In this document: piece after piece, positions 28,980-37,846 of the stretch
Position numbering within the stretch: position 1 is the first letter of the stretch
How the letters are laid out: each line of letters starts with the position of its first letter
DNA from: Bacteroidota bacterium
Lineage (GTDB): Bacteria > Bacteroidota > Bacteroidia > UKL13-3
Reading direction: 5' to 3'
Assembly (NCBI GenBank): GCA_027491085.1
Contig: JAIXWW010000019.1
Location: 1 to 64,000, forward strand
Length of the DNA: 64,000 nucleotides
The notes under the pieces: model-generated
The model's database searches: none
What the model saw: the letters and a program-made list of their open reading frames with translations, nothing else
What the model was told of the DNA's origin: nothing
Translations under genes and position numbers: made by a program

Positions 28980-30323
28980 CTATGCTGTTGCTAATTTATG
29001 CATGTTATGGTAATGCTTCACATCTTTAATAGCAGCTGGATTTTTTACATACTCTTCAAATTCATGTCTGAAATGACGAATAGCACTTGCTACTGGCCAT
29101 GCTGCTGCATCACCTAACGGACAAATGGTATTTCCTTCAATTTTACGTTGGATTTCCCATAGTAAATCTACGTCTTCTAAAGTTCCATGTCCATCCAATA
29201 TTTTATGCAATATTTTTTCCATCCAACCTGTTCCTTCGCGGCATGGGCTGCATTGTCCGCAGCTTTCATGGTGGTAGAAACGAGCAAAGGTGTGTAAATT
29301 TTGAACAATACTGGTGGTTTCATCCATAACGATAAATCCACCTGAACCCAACATAGTACCTGTAGCAAAACCACCATCAGCCAAGCTTTCGTAGCTCATC
29401 AAACGCTTTTCGCCATTGGCAGTTGTTAAAATCATTTCAGCAGGTAAAATTGGCACTGATGATCCTCCAGCAACTACCGCTTTTAGTTTTTTACCATTTT
29501 TTATTCCACCACAATATTCATCACTGTAAATAAAATCTTCCACAGTAATTCCCATTTCAATTTCGTAAACGCCTGGTTTATTGATATGTCCAGAAGCTGA
29601 AATTAATTTTGTTCCTGTTGATTTTCCAATTCCAATGCCTGCATACCAATCGCCACCATTGTTTACAATTGGCACAACTGCTGCAATTGTTTCTACGTTG
29701 TTTACCACAGTTGGGCAACCATATAAACCAGCTATCGCTGGAAAAGGAGGCTTAATCCTTGGATTTCCGCGTTTGCCTTCTAAACTTTCTAATAAAGCAG
29801 TTTCTTCTCCGCATATATATGCACCTGCACCTGCTTGTACATACAAATCTAAATCATAACCAGTTCCTAAAATATTTTTACCTAACCAACCCGCAGCATA
29901 AGCATCTGCAATGGCTTTTTCTAATATTTTAATGATATAAAAATACTCACCACGCACATAAATGTAAGAGGTATTAGCACCTAAAGCAAAACTTGATGTA
30001 ATCATTCCTTCAATTAAAGCATGAGGAATTTTTTCCATTAGGTATCTATCTTTAAAAGTACCAGGTTCACTTTCATCGGCATTACAAACTAAGTAACGAG
30101 CAACGCCTTCTGGCTTAGCCAAAAAGCTCCATTTCATACCAGTAGGAAAACCAGCACCGCCACGTCCGCGTAACCCTGATTTTTTTACTTCTTCCACAAT
30201 GGCATCAGGTGTCATTGTTTTCAAAGCTTTTTCAACCGAGGCATAACCACCTTTTTCGCGGTAAACAGCTAAAGTTTCAATTCCGGGTACATCTATATGT
30301 TCTAATAATATTTTTTTACTCAT
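28980..30323 (-). CDS. nuoF: NADH-quinone oxidoreductase subunit F
   Basis: The 447-residue flavoprotein binds FMN and NADH and carries cluster N3. Visible motifs are GLRGRGGAGFPTGMKW (NADH/FMN region), CNADESEPGTFKDRYL, GAGAYICGEETALLESLEGKRG, and the [4Fe-4S] site ESCGQCSPCREGTGW with the fourth cysteine in NTICPLGD. It accepts hydride from NADH. It lies 36 bp after nuoE. Confidence 0.95.
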   Translation of the reverse strand: MSKKILLEHIDVPGIETLAVYREKGGYASVEKALKTMTPDAIVEEVKKSGLRGRGGAGFPTGMKWSFLAKPEGVARYLVCNADESEPGTFKDRYLMEKIPHALIEGMITSSFALGANTSYIYVRGEYFYIIKILEKAIADAYAAGWLGKNILGTGYDLDLYVQAGAGAYICGEETALLESLEGKRGNPRIKPPFPAIAGLYGCPTVVNNVETIAAVVPIVNNGGDWYAGIGIGKSTGTKLISASGHINKPGVYEIEMGITVEDFIYSDEYCGGIKNGKKLKAVVAGGSSVPILPAEMILTTANGEKRLMSYESLADGGFATGTMLGSGGFIVMDETTSIVQNLHTFARFYHHESCGQCSPCREGTGWMEKILHKILDGHGTLEDVDLLWEIQRKIEGNTICPLGDAAAWPVASAIRHFRHEFEEYVKNPAAIKDVKHYHNMHKLATA

Positions 30324-30359
30324 TGTAATACTGCTCTGTGTTAATCAGTGGCTTAATTG

Positions 30360-30896
30360 TTAGTTTTTTCTAAAAGTACTGTTATCTAAGTATTTGCTAT
30401 GTTCAGTTTTATTGCTCCAATCATTAATTAAAGCGTCTACTTTTTCAAAAGTTAGGTTTTCATGGAAATCTGCACCAATTTGAAGCATTGGAGCTGTGCC
30501 ACAACTACCCAAACACTCTACAGTTTTTAAGGTAAATTTACCATCAGCAGTAGTTTCACCATCTTTAATACCCAATTTATTTTCAATGTGAGCTACAATT
30601 TCATTTGCACCTCTTAACCAACATGAACTGGTTCTGCAAACTTCTAATAAGCATTTACCAACTGGTTTTAAGTTATACATAGAATAAAACGATGCAACTT
30701 CATATACCTCAATTGGTTTAATATTTAATAACGAAGCTACATAATCCATTACAGGAGCACTTAACCAACCATCAAATTCGGCTTGCGCTAAATGCAAAAG
30801 TGGCAATAAAGCCGATTTTTGCTTGCCTTCTGGATAACGTTTGATAATACTTTGCACCAAGGCAAGTGTTTCATCATTAAATTTTATTTCACTCAT
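30360..30896 (-). CDS. nuoE: NADH-quinone oxidoreductase subunit E
   Basis: The 178-residue thioredoxin-like [2Fe-2S] protein has its cluster cysteines in VCRTSSCWLRG and VECLGSCGTAP (cluster N1a). The N-terminal helical region (about 10-75) includes KQKSALLPLLHLAQAEFDGW, typical of NuoE. It forms the NADH-oxidising module with NuoF. A C-terminal extension after about residue 155 is polar and not conserved. Confidence 0.94.
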   Translation of the reverse strand: MSEIKFNDETLALVQSIIKRYPEGKQKSALLPLLHLAQAEFDGWLSAPVMDYVASLLNIKPIEVYEVASFYSMYNLKPVGKCLLEVCRTSSCWLRGANEIVAHIENKLGIKDGETTADGKFTLKTVECLGSCGTAPMLQIGADFHENLTFEKVDALINDWSNKTEHSKYLDNSTFRKN

Positions 30897-30904
30897 TTTT
30901 CTAT

Positions 30905-31019
30905 TAATGTTGAATTTTGAATGTTGGGTTTTGAATTATACCAACAAACAAATTTTTATATTTTTATTATCTAATTATTGAATGTATTTAATTCAACATT
31001 CATAATTCAAAATTCATAA
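30905..31019. repeat. Inverted word-repeat spacer (ATTCAAAATTC family)
   Basis: In the nuoD-nuoE gap AATGTTGAATTTTGAATGTTG near 30908 is matched in inverse orientation by ATTCAACATTCATAATTCAAAATTC near 30990. The spacer is AT-rich with no coding signal. (Only parts of the motifs are conserved; the region is 30905-31019.). Confidence 0.5.
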
Positions 31020-31022
31020 TTG

Positions 31023-32225
31023 CTACGCGTCTAATTCACCTGCTATAATGTTCATGCTACTCATGGTTAAAATAGCATCTGAAAGCATAGAACCTTTAAT
31101 CATTTCAGGATAAGCTTGGTAAGCTATAAAACATGGTCTGCGGAAATGCAATCTATAAGGAGCACGTCCACCATCACTTACCATGTAAAATCCTAATTCA
31201 CCATTTCCACCTTCTACCGAATGATAAACCTCGCCAACAGGAACAGTAGCTTCGCCCATGATTATTTTAAAATGGAAAATTAAAGCTTCCATATTGTTAT
31301 AAACTTCTTGTTTTGGAGGTAAGAAAAAGTCGGGTACATCAGCAAAGAATTTACCTTCAGGCAAATTTTCTAAAGCTTGTGTTATAATTTTTAAACTTTC
31401 TCTTATTTCATATTGACGAACCATGAATCTATCATAAGTATCGCCTTGTGTTCCTAATGGAATTGTAAAATCAAAATCTTGGTAAGAAGAATATGGATTC
31501 ATCACACGCACATCGTAGTCAACACCAGCTGCGCGTAGGTTAGGACCAGTAAAACCATAGTTTAATGCACGTTCAGCACTAATTGGTCCTACGTTTATAA
31601 TCCTATCCATAAATATTCTGTTGCGCTCTAATAATCCAGCAAATTCATCAAAATATTTAGGAAAATCATTTAAAAATTCTCTGATTAATCGGATACATTC
31701 TGGCGTGAAATCTCTTTCTAATCCGCCAATTCTTCCAATATTGGTTGTTAAGCGAGCGCCACAAACTTGTTCGTAAATATCGTAAATTTTTTCACGCCAT
31801 TGGAACATGTATGTAAATCCAGTTAATGCACCAGTATCAACACCAATTACGGCATTACACACCAAATGGTCAGCTATACGAGCTAATTCCATAATGATAA
31901 CACGCATGTAATCCACACGCTTAGGTGTTTCAACTCCTAATAGTTTTTCTACTGTCATGTGCCAACCCATATTATTAATTGGCGATGAGCAATAATTTAA
32001 TCTATCTGTTAAAGGAGTAATTTGATAAAACGGACGGTGTTCTGCAATTTTTTCGAAAGCACGGTGAATATATCCAATAGTGGAAGTGGCGTCATGAATA
32101 ATTTCGCCATCCATTTTCAATATATTTTGAAAAACACCATGCGTAGCAGGATGCGTTGGACCAAGATTTAAAATGTTATAATCTTCGTCTTTGCTTTTAG
32201 TATTTAATTCTAATGATTCAATCAT
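31023..32225 (-). CDS. nuoD: NADH-quinone oxidoreductase subunit D
   Basis: The 400-residue subunit is homologous to the large subunit of NiFe hydrogenases and forms the quinone-binding pocket with NuoB. Motifs include LGPTHPATHGVFQ at the N-terminus (with the quinone-site His), GYIHRAFEKIAE, DRLNYCSSPINN and the C-terminal DAILTMSSMNIIAGELDA. Unlike the E. coli NuoCD fusion, C and D are separate here. Confidence 0.95.
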   Translation of the reverse strand: MIESLELNTKSKDEDYNILNLGPTHPATHGVFQNILKMDGEIIHDATSTIGYIHRAFEKIAEHRPFYQITPLTDRLNYCSSPINNMGWHMTVEKLLGVETPKRVDYMRVIIMELARIADHLVCNAVIGVDTGALTGFTYMFQWREKIYDIYEQVCGARLTTNIGRIGGLERDFTPECIRLIREFLNDFPKYFDEFAGLLERNRIFMDRIINVGPISAERALNYGFTGPNLRAAGVDYDVRVMNPYSSYQDFDFTIPLGTQGDTYDRFMVRQYEIRESLKIITQALENLPEGKFFADVPDFFLPPKQEVYNNMEALIFHFKIIMGEATVPVGEVYHSVEGGNGELGFYMVSDGGRAPYRLHFRRPCFIAYQAYPEMIKGSMLSDAILTMSSMNIIAGELDA

Positions 32226-32257
32226 TTAGTTTATATCTTTAATTAAAGCACAAATGC

Positions 32258-32764
32258 TTATCTACCAAAATAACTATCGTCTTTATCTGTTCTTGTGCCA
32301 TCTTCTAATGGATACTCTTTTCTCATTGGAAAATAATCCATTTCGTCAGCATTTAAAATACGTTTTAAATTTGGGTGACCGACAAAGTTAACACCATAAA
32401 AATCGAACGTTTCGCGTTCTTGCCAATTGGCAGAACTGAATAAAAATGTAGCCGAATCAATGCTAGGATTTTCGATTGGCATGTAACATTTTACGCGTAA
32501 ACGTACATTATTTATTAAACTATGTATATGGTAAATTACACCAATTTCTTTACCTTTAACATCAGGGTAATGCGTTCCACATACATCAGTTAAAAACTGC
32601 ATTTGCAATTCTTGGTGATTGTATAAAAATGAAAGTAAATCCTTGATATTGTTTTTATCAAACTCAATGGTTAATAAACCATAAGGCTCGTATGATCTAT
32701 ATACTTTATCGCCAAATTGATTGGTAATTTCGGTTAAAATATATTCGTTATCTATGTTTACCAT
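32258..32764 (-). CDS. nuoC: NADH-quinone oxidoreductase subunit C
   Basis: The 168-residue peripheral-arm subunit carries the 30-kDa family signature WQERETFDFYGVNFVGHPNLKR near residue 113 and ends YPLEDGTRTDKDDS. It contacts NuoD and NuoI and stabilises the arm. Its start codon overlaps the nuoB stop by one base (TAATG), and 32 bp separate it from nuoD. Confidence 0.95.
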   Translation of the reverse strand: MVNIDNEYILTEITNQFGDKVYRSYEPYGLLTIEFDKNNIKDLLSFLYNHQELQMQFLTDVCGTHYPDVKGKEIGVIYHIHSLINNVRLRVKCYMPIENPSIDSATFLFSSANWQERETFDFYGVNFVGHPNLKRILNADEMDYFPMRKEYPLEDGTRTDKDDSYFGR

Positions 32765-33306
32765 TATTGTATTCCGTAGCTTCCTAAAAGCGCTTTATAC
32801 TCATCAGAATTTCTTCTGCGAAGTGATTCGTTTTTAACTATTTCTTGTAATTTTAAAATGCCATCAATAATTTGTTCTGGACGTGGAGGACAACCTGGCA
32901 CGTATACATCTACCGGAATTACTTTATCAATTCCTTGTAAAACTGAGTAAGTATCAAATACACCTCCACTTGAAGCACATGCTCCGATGGCAATTACCCA
33001 ACGTGGTTCAGCCATTTGTAAATATACTTGTTTTAAAACTGGTCCCATTTTTTTTGAAATGGTACCTGCTACCAACAATACATCTGCTTGGCGAGGCGAA
33101 AAACTGATACGCTCACTTCCAAAACGAGCCAAGTCGTAATTTGAACCCATAGTAGCCATAAACTCAATACCGCAGCACGAAGTAGCAAAAGGTAAAGGCC
33201 AAAGCGAATTAGCTCTAGCCAAACCAATTATTTTATCTAACGAGGTAGCCTGAAAACCAGGACCTTCAATACTTGGTGGTGTTTGTGCAATTTTTATATC
33301 TGACAT
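32764..33306 (-). CDS. nuoB: NADH-quinone oxidoreductase subunit B
   Basis: The 180-residue subunit carries the terminal [4Fe-4S] cluster N2. The motif FATSCCGIEFMATMGS supplies tandem cysteines, and VIAIGACASSGGVFDTYSVLQG and VPGCPPRPEQIIDGI supply the others. N2 passes electrons to quinone. Translational coupling to nuoC is shown by the overlapping stop and start. Confidence 0.96.
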   Translation of the reverse strand: MSDIKIAQTPPSIEGPGFQATSLDKIIGLARANSLWPLPFATSCCGIEFMATMGSNYDLARFGSERISFSPRQADVLLVAGTISKKMGPVLKQVYLQMAEPRWVIAIGACASSGGVFDTYSVLQGIDKVIPVDVYVPGCPPRPEQIIDGILKLQEIVKNESLRRRNSDEYKALLGSYGIQ

Positions 33307-33352
33307 TTAAGTTATTTTTTGATTTGGAAATTATTGATTTGATGATTAGTAA

Positions 33353-33715
33353 TTATTCCCATTTTAAAGCGCCACGCTTAATGATGTAAGCAAAACCAAT
33401 TAGTAAAGTTCCAATAAACAGTAACATTTCAACAAATCCTGTTGAACCTAACTCTTTAAAATTTACAGCCCATGGATACATAAAAATTACCTCCACATCA
33501 AACATCACAAATAGAATTGCAGTTAAAAAATATTTGATTGAGAAAGGCAAACGGGCATTTCCTTGACTATCTATCCCACACTCAAACGAAGCTAATTTAT
33601 CGGCTGTTTTGCGCTTAGGACCAAGGTAATGTGTAGCAACCATAGTAGTAGCCACAAAACCAAAGCCTACCAAAAACTGGATAAATATTGCTATATAATC
33701 AACTGATACGTTCAT
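33353..33715 (-). CDS. nuoA: NADH-quinone oxidoreductase subunit A
   Basis: The 120-residue membrane protein has three helices (about 8-30, 62-82 and 90-110). It has the family motif FECGIDSQGNARLPFSIKYFLTAILFVMFDVEVIFMYPW. It is the first gene of the nuo operon, with 106 bp of AT-rich DNA between it and the next upstream gene; I see no convincing promoter motif there. (Motif spans about residues 44-82.). Confidence 0.94.
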   Translation of the reverse strand: MNVSVDYIAIFIQFLVGFGFVATTMVATHYLGPKRKTADKLASFECGIDSQGNARLPFSIKYFLTAILFVMFDVEVIFMYPWAVNFKELGSTGFVEMLLFIGTLLIGFAYIIKRGALKWE

Positions 33716-33821
33716 ATTTTTATTTTAAGATTGCGAAAATAGTTGGTTTTATTGTTTATAAAAACTTATCAAACTAAAATTATTAACATGATTTCAGCCA
33801 AAAAGATTTTATATTTTTTAA

Positions 33822-34967
33822 TTAATTTGATTTAACTGTGGCGGTTAACATTTCTACTAAAGCAGCAATAACTTTATCTACCTCTGCTTTGGTGTTTTGT
33901 TTTGCAAAAGAAAAACGAACAGCTGCTCTGTTTCTATCTGTATTTAAGGCTTTTAAAACATGACTTCCTACATCTGAACCACTGCTGCATGCACTTCCAC
34001 CACTAACCGAAATTCCTGCAATGTCTAATTTAAATAATAACATTTCGCCAATTGGGCTTGGTGGGAAAGATGTATTTAAAACGGTGTAAAGTGAGTTTCC
34101 TTCAGCATCGCCATTAAACTGAATACCTGGTATATTGGCTTTTAATTGCTCAATCATGTATTTTTTCAATGAGCTGATATGAGCCATTTCTTCGTCTAAG
34201 TGTGCATAAGCTTTTTCTAGTGCTTTGGTTAAACCTACTATGCCATATACATTTTCAGTTCCTCCACGCATGTTTCTTTCTTGCGCACCACCCGTAATAA
34301 ATGGATGTATTTTAGCATTGCTGCTTACATAGATAAATCCAGCACCTTTTGGACCATGAAATTTATGAGCTGCACAAGCTATAAAATGTACTTTTAATTT
34401 TTGAACATCAATTGGATAGTGGCCAATGGTTTGCACCGTATCGCTATGGAAAAATGCTTTATATTGCTCACATAAATTACCCACTCTTTCAGCGTCTAAT
34501 AAATTACCAATTTCGTTGTTGGCATGCATTAAACTTACTAAAGCATTTGGATTATTTTGCAATAAATTTTCTAAATCTGTGTAATCTATATGGCCATTTT
34601 CGGTTAATTTAACCAAATGCATTTTAACCAAACCAGCATGTGCTAATTCTTCGATAGTATGTGAAACAGCGTGATGCTCAATGGCGGAGGTAATGATATT
34701 TTGTATTTTAAAATCCTCCACAGTTTTTCTAATTGCCATATTATCGGCTTCGGTTCCGCCCGATGTAAAGAATATTTCGCCTGGTGAGCAATTAATTAAT
34801 TTGGCAATTGTTCTGCGGCATTCTTCTATGATAGTACGAACTGTTCTACCGGTGGCATGAGTGCTGCTTGGATTTCCGTATTCGTGCAACATTACTTGGT
34901 ACATTGCATCGGCTACTTCTTTATCAAGAGGGGTAGTAGCAGCATTATCAAAATATATTCTTTCCAT
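33822..34967 (-). CDS. Cysteine desulfurase (NifS/IscS class)
   Basis: The 381-residue PLP enzyme removes sulfur from cysteine for Fe-S cluster and thio-cofactor synthesis. Motifs include YFDNAATTPLD at the N-terminus, GNPSSTHATGR, SGGTEADNMAI, the PLP lysine in AAHKFHGPKG and the persulfide cysteine in SGGSACSSGS. The short active loop fits group I (NifS/IscS) rather than SufS. It is upstream of nuoA on the same strand, a position that suits a complex full of Fe-S clusters. Which of nifS or iscS it should be named is not clear. Confidence 0.9.
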   Translation of the reverse strand: MERIYFDNAATTPLDKEVADAMYQVMLHEYGNPSSTHATGRTVRTIIEECRRTIAKLINCSPGEIFFTSGGTEADNMAIRKTVEDFKIQNIITSAIEHHAVSHTIEELAHAGLVKMHLVKLTENGHIDYTDLENLLQNNPNALVSLMHANNEIGNLLDAERVGNLCEQYKAFFHSDTVQTIGHYPIDVQKLKVHFIACAAHKFHGPKGAGFIYVSSNAKIHPFITGGAQERNMRGGTENVYGIVGLTKALEKAYAHLDEEMAHISSLKKYMIEQLKANIPGIQFNGDAEGNSLYTVLNTSFPPSPIGEMLLFKLDIAGISVSGGSACSSGSDVGSHVLKALNTDRNRAAVRFSFAKQNTKAEVDKVIAALVEMLTATVKSN

Positions 34968-35033
34968 ATTGAGTAAATAATCGAGCGAAAATAAATGATT
35001 AATTTATATTCACTAAATTTTTAAAAAATGATA

Positions 35034-36173
35034 TTAGTTGTTTACGAAATGAGTGTATAAGTTCTTCAGTTTTAAAGATTCATTTTCCCAATTATAGGTT
35101 TGATTTGTAGTTTGTTGGCAAGCTTCAACACAATTTTCATAAAATTCAGAATCGGTAAAAAGTTTTTCAATAGCCGTTGCAATTTGAATGGCATTGTTTA
35201 AATCCACAGGAATTCCAACTTGATGTTTGTCGGTAATTTCAGTATAAATCCCACTATTGCAAAAAATTGAAGGTAAGGCAATTGCTAGGTATTCAAAAAA
35301 CTTTCGTTCGTGGCTAACCAACATTTCAACCGGTTGGTTTTTCAAACAAATGCCAATTTTACATTGCATGCTTATTTTATAAGCCGTATCCATATCCAAA
35401 TATCCGTAAAAATGAATTTGGGTTTTAATGGCTTCAAAATTGGGATTGCTTTCAAAACTATGGTCAGTTCGGGCTCCAAAATAACCAACACAATGCAAAT
35501 AGTAAGTTTTGCCTTTCTGTTTTAGTAAGTATAATGCATCAATCAATGGATTGATATCGTAATACATATCTTTTATCATTCCAATGTAAAAAATATGGTT
35601 TCCGGGTAAAATACTTCTTTCAATAACCTTGTATTTGGCCATTTGTTGGCTATCGGCAAAGTTCTGAATTACCGTGTATTGATTTTTTTTTACATGGAAA
35701 ATGGGTAAAAAACTATCATTGGCCACTACCGGAATGTAATGAATATAATTGCTCGAAAATTTGAGCAACCTATCGTACAAACCAGCTATTGTTTCTTTTC
35801 TTTGCGCAGGAATCCAAGGCTTTAATAAAATATCTTGTTTGGTATTTTCATGAATATCGTAAATGACTTTTTTGCCTAAAAATGAAAGTATTAAGCCAAA
35901 AGGTAACATTTCTGCATCGTGGATATGATATACATCGGCATTTTGTTTCATGGCTAAAGCAAAAACTTTAAAAATGGTTCCCAAAGCGCGTTGCATTCGA
36001 TTTTTGGGTTTTGGAATACCAATAATTTGAACACCATTTTTTAAACCCGTAAAATTACCAATGGCAATAAGTGTTACATCAAAATATACGGCCATGCTCA
36101 CACATTCTCTGTAAAAAACGCGTGTATCTATAATGCTATGAACTGATGAAAAATGGCAGACTTTTAGTTTCAA
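35034..36173 (-). CDS. Glycosyltransferase, GT4-like
   Basis: The 379-residue protein has a two-domain GT-B layout. The N-terminal domain has KVCHFSSVHSIIDTRVFYREC and DVYHIHDAEMLPFG, typical of GT4-type enzymes with a long VxHxHD segment. The C-terminal domain has FYIGMIKDMYY and MLVSHERKFFEYLAIALPSIF, where SxxxKxFEYLA matches the nucleotide-sugar-binding E-x7-E region. No ATG fits; the start is a TTG at 36173, giving the first beta strand at residue 3. The sugar and acceptor are unknown. Confidence 0.85.
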   Translation of the reverse strand: MKLKVCHFSSVHSIIDTRVFYRECVSMAVYFDVTLIAIGNFTGLKNGVQIIGIPKPKNRMQRALGTIFKVFALAMKQNADVYHIHDAEMLPFGLILSFLGKKVIYDIHENTKQDILLKPWIPAQRKETIAGLYDRLLKFSSNYIHYIPVVANDSFLPIFHVKKNQYTVIQNFADSQQMAKYKVIERSILPGNHIFYIGMIKDMYYDINPLIDALYLLKQKGKTYYLHCVGYFGARTDHSFESNPNFEAIKTQIHFYGYLDMDTAYKISMQCKIGICLKNQPVEMLVSHERKFFEYLAIALPSIFCNSGIYTEITDKHQVGIPVDLNNAIQIATAIEKLFTDSEFYENCVEACQQTTNQTYNWENESLKLKNLYTHFVNN

Positions 36174-36229
36174 ACTTTATTCAGATATCAAAAAAGCAAA
36201 GCTAAAAAAAAATAATTCATGGCTGCTAT

Positions 36230-36658
36230 TTATTCAAAAAAAGAAAATGATTGATATTCGGAGTTGATATCAAGTTGCCAAGCAAAATGGTTAATTCCAT
36301 TACTAATAATAATTATTTTAGCTTTATATTGTTGGTTATAAAGTGCTAGTTGTAATGCTGTTTCGCTAGTTAAATTAACCGTAGGTGCTTTACATTCAAT
36401 TAAAATTTCAGGTTCTGCTTTGTTGTTAAAAACCAAAATATCAAAACGTTTGAAACTATTTAAATAATTCAGCTTACGTTCAATTGCAATCAAAGTTTTA
36501 TTATAATATTTGTGGTTCACTAAGTAATTTATAAGGTGTTGCCTAACCCACTCCTCAGGAGTTAAGCTTACCAATTTGCGCCTAATGATGTCGTAAATAA
36601 ACGGTTTTTCGTTTTGTTTGGTAATTTTAAATTGATATGTGGGTAAGTTGAGGTGCAA
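36230..36658 (-). CDS. Stand-alone HSDR_N domain (type I restriction R-subunit N-terminal-like)
   Basis: The 142-residue protein is a single PD-(D/E)XK-like domain. RKLNYLNSFKRFDILVFN and EPEILIECKAP provide the catalytic D and the E-C-K triad position, as in the N-terminal nuclease domain of HsdR. There is no helicase part and no hsdM or hsdS near. It begins with TTG at 36658, at a distance fitting LNLPTYQFKI as the first strand. It is divergent from holA; I recall the same pair in other Bacteroidota, suggesting a replication or repair role rather than defence. That role is inference. Confidence 0.82.
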   Translation of the reverse strand: MHLNLPTYQFKITKQNEKPFIYDIIRRKLVSLTPEEWVRQHLINYLVNHKYYNKTLIAIERKLNYLNSFKRFDILVFNNKAEPEILIECKAPTVNLTSETALQLALYNQQYKAKIIIISNGINHFAWQLDINSEYQSFSFFE

Positions 36659-36777
36659 AGTTTTTTATACAAATGTTCACAAATGAAGTAAAAAGGCTCG
36701 AAAAAATTCAATTATTTGCAAACTTAAATTTAAAACAAAAAGTGGCTACCGATTTTACCAATCAATACAGCAAAATA

Positions 36778-37752
36778 ATGCAAGACTTGAAAGCAAAAAA
36801 ATTTGCTCCAGTTTATATTTTGCATGGCGAAGAAACTTATTTTGTAGATGCTATTAGTAGCTTTATAGAACATAATGCACTAACAGAAAGCGAAAAAGGA
36901 TTCAATCAAACCATTTTTTATGCTAAGGATGTAGAACCAAATCAAGTTATAGAGGCTTCAAGACGTTTCCCTATGATGGCAGATCGACAAGTAATTATTG
37001 TTAAAGAAGCTCAAGGTTTTAAATCGCTAGATGCATTTGAACCTTATTTACTAAAACCAGTTCCAACCACTTTATTGGTTATTTGTATTAAAGGTAAAAA
37101 ATTAGATAAAAGAACCAAGTTTTATAAAGAAGCTGCCAAACATGTGGCTTTTGAAAGCAGTAAACTTTACGAAAAGGATTTGATTCCATGGATAAAAAGT
37201 TATGTTCAAATGCATCATTTTAGCATTAACGAACGCTCTATTCAACTAATTGCAGATTCGCTTGGAAACGATTTATCTAAAATTGCCAATGAATTAGACA
37301 AACTTTTTATCAATAAAACTGGTGTTGACAAAGAAATTACCGATAAAGACATTGAAACTTATATTGGAATAAGCAAAGATTTTAACCCTTTTGAACTATT
37401 AAGTGCAATAGCCGCAAAAAACCCACAAAGAGCATTTAAAATTGGTCACCACTTGGCTAAAGCTAAAGATTTTTCAATTATTCCATTTGTAGCTTTATTA
37501 AGTAATATGTTTTCAAAAGGATATATTATTAAAAAAACCAATACCACAGATAAAAATACCATTTCAAAAGCATTTGGTTTGGGTTATTATCAAACGGACG
37601 ATTATGTGAATTTGGTAAAAAATTTCAATTTGGGAGAAATTGAAAAAGTTATCTCAATATGCTCTCAATATGATTTGAAAAGTAAAGGAATCAATACTTT
37701 AGCCATGACAAATCAAGAAATGCTGAAAGAAATTTTGGTTAAAATTTTATAA
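36778..37752 (+). CDS. holA: DNA polymerase III subunit delta
   Basis: The protein is 324 residues from the ATG at 36778, which places FAPVYILHGEETYFVDAI at residue 8, as in other HolA proteins; the longer frame from 36673 would add 35 poorly conserved residues. It has a RecA-like domain without a working P-loop, a lid region (DLSKIANELDKLFI, FNPFELLSAIAAKN) and a C-terminal collar domain. HolA is the clamp-loader wrench that opens the beta clamp. Confidence 0.9.
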   Translation: MQDLKAKKFAPVYILHGEETYFVDAISSFIEHNALTESEKGFNQTIFYAKDVEPNQVIEASRRFPMMADRQVIIVKEAQGFKSLDAFEPYLLKPVPTTLLVICIKGKKLDKRTKFYKEAAKHVAFESSKLYEKDLIPWIKSYVQMHHFSINERSIQLIADSLGNDLSKIANELDKLFINKTGVDKEITDKDIETYIGISKDFNPFELLSAIAAKNPQRAFKIGHHLAKAKDFSIIPFVALLSNMFSKGYIIKKTNTTDKNTISKAFGLGYYQTDDYVNLVKNFNLGEIEKVISICSQYDLKSKGINTLAMTNQEMLKEILVKIL

Positions 37753-37846
37753 CAAAAAACAAACGTACTTGCATTATTGTTATGTAATAGTTAATTATGC
37801 AACTATTAAAAGATAATAAACAAATAAATAAAACAAATAAATAAAC

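Larger units (their letters stand above)
28403..28980. mobile_element. Cassette bounded by a perfect 20-bp inverted repeat within nuo
   Basis: GCCACAGATTACACAGATTT at 28403-28422 is repeated as its exact reverse complement at 28961-28980. The right copy ends on the first base of the nuoF stop codon (TAG on the minus strand). The 578-bp segment holds one small gene and a long palindrome and separates nuoG from nuoF, which are normally adjacent. No transposase is present. Calling it mobile is inference; the flanking word is a dispersed repeat type in the window (a degenerate copy follows dnaJ). Confidence 0.45.

Noticed and set aside
36673..36777. Longer N-terminus of holA
   Set aside because: The 35 added residues do not resemble HolA and would run through the divergent promoter region.
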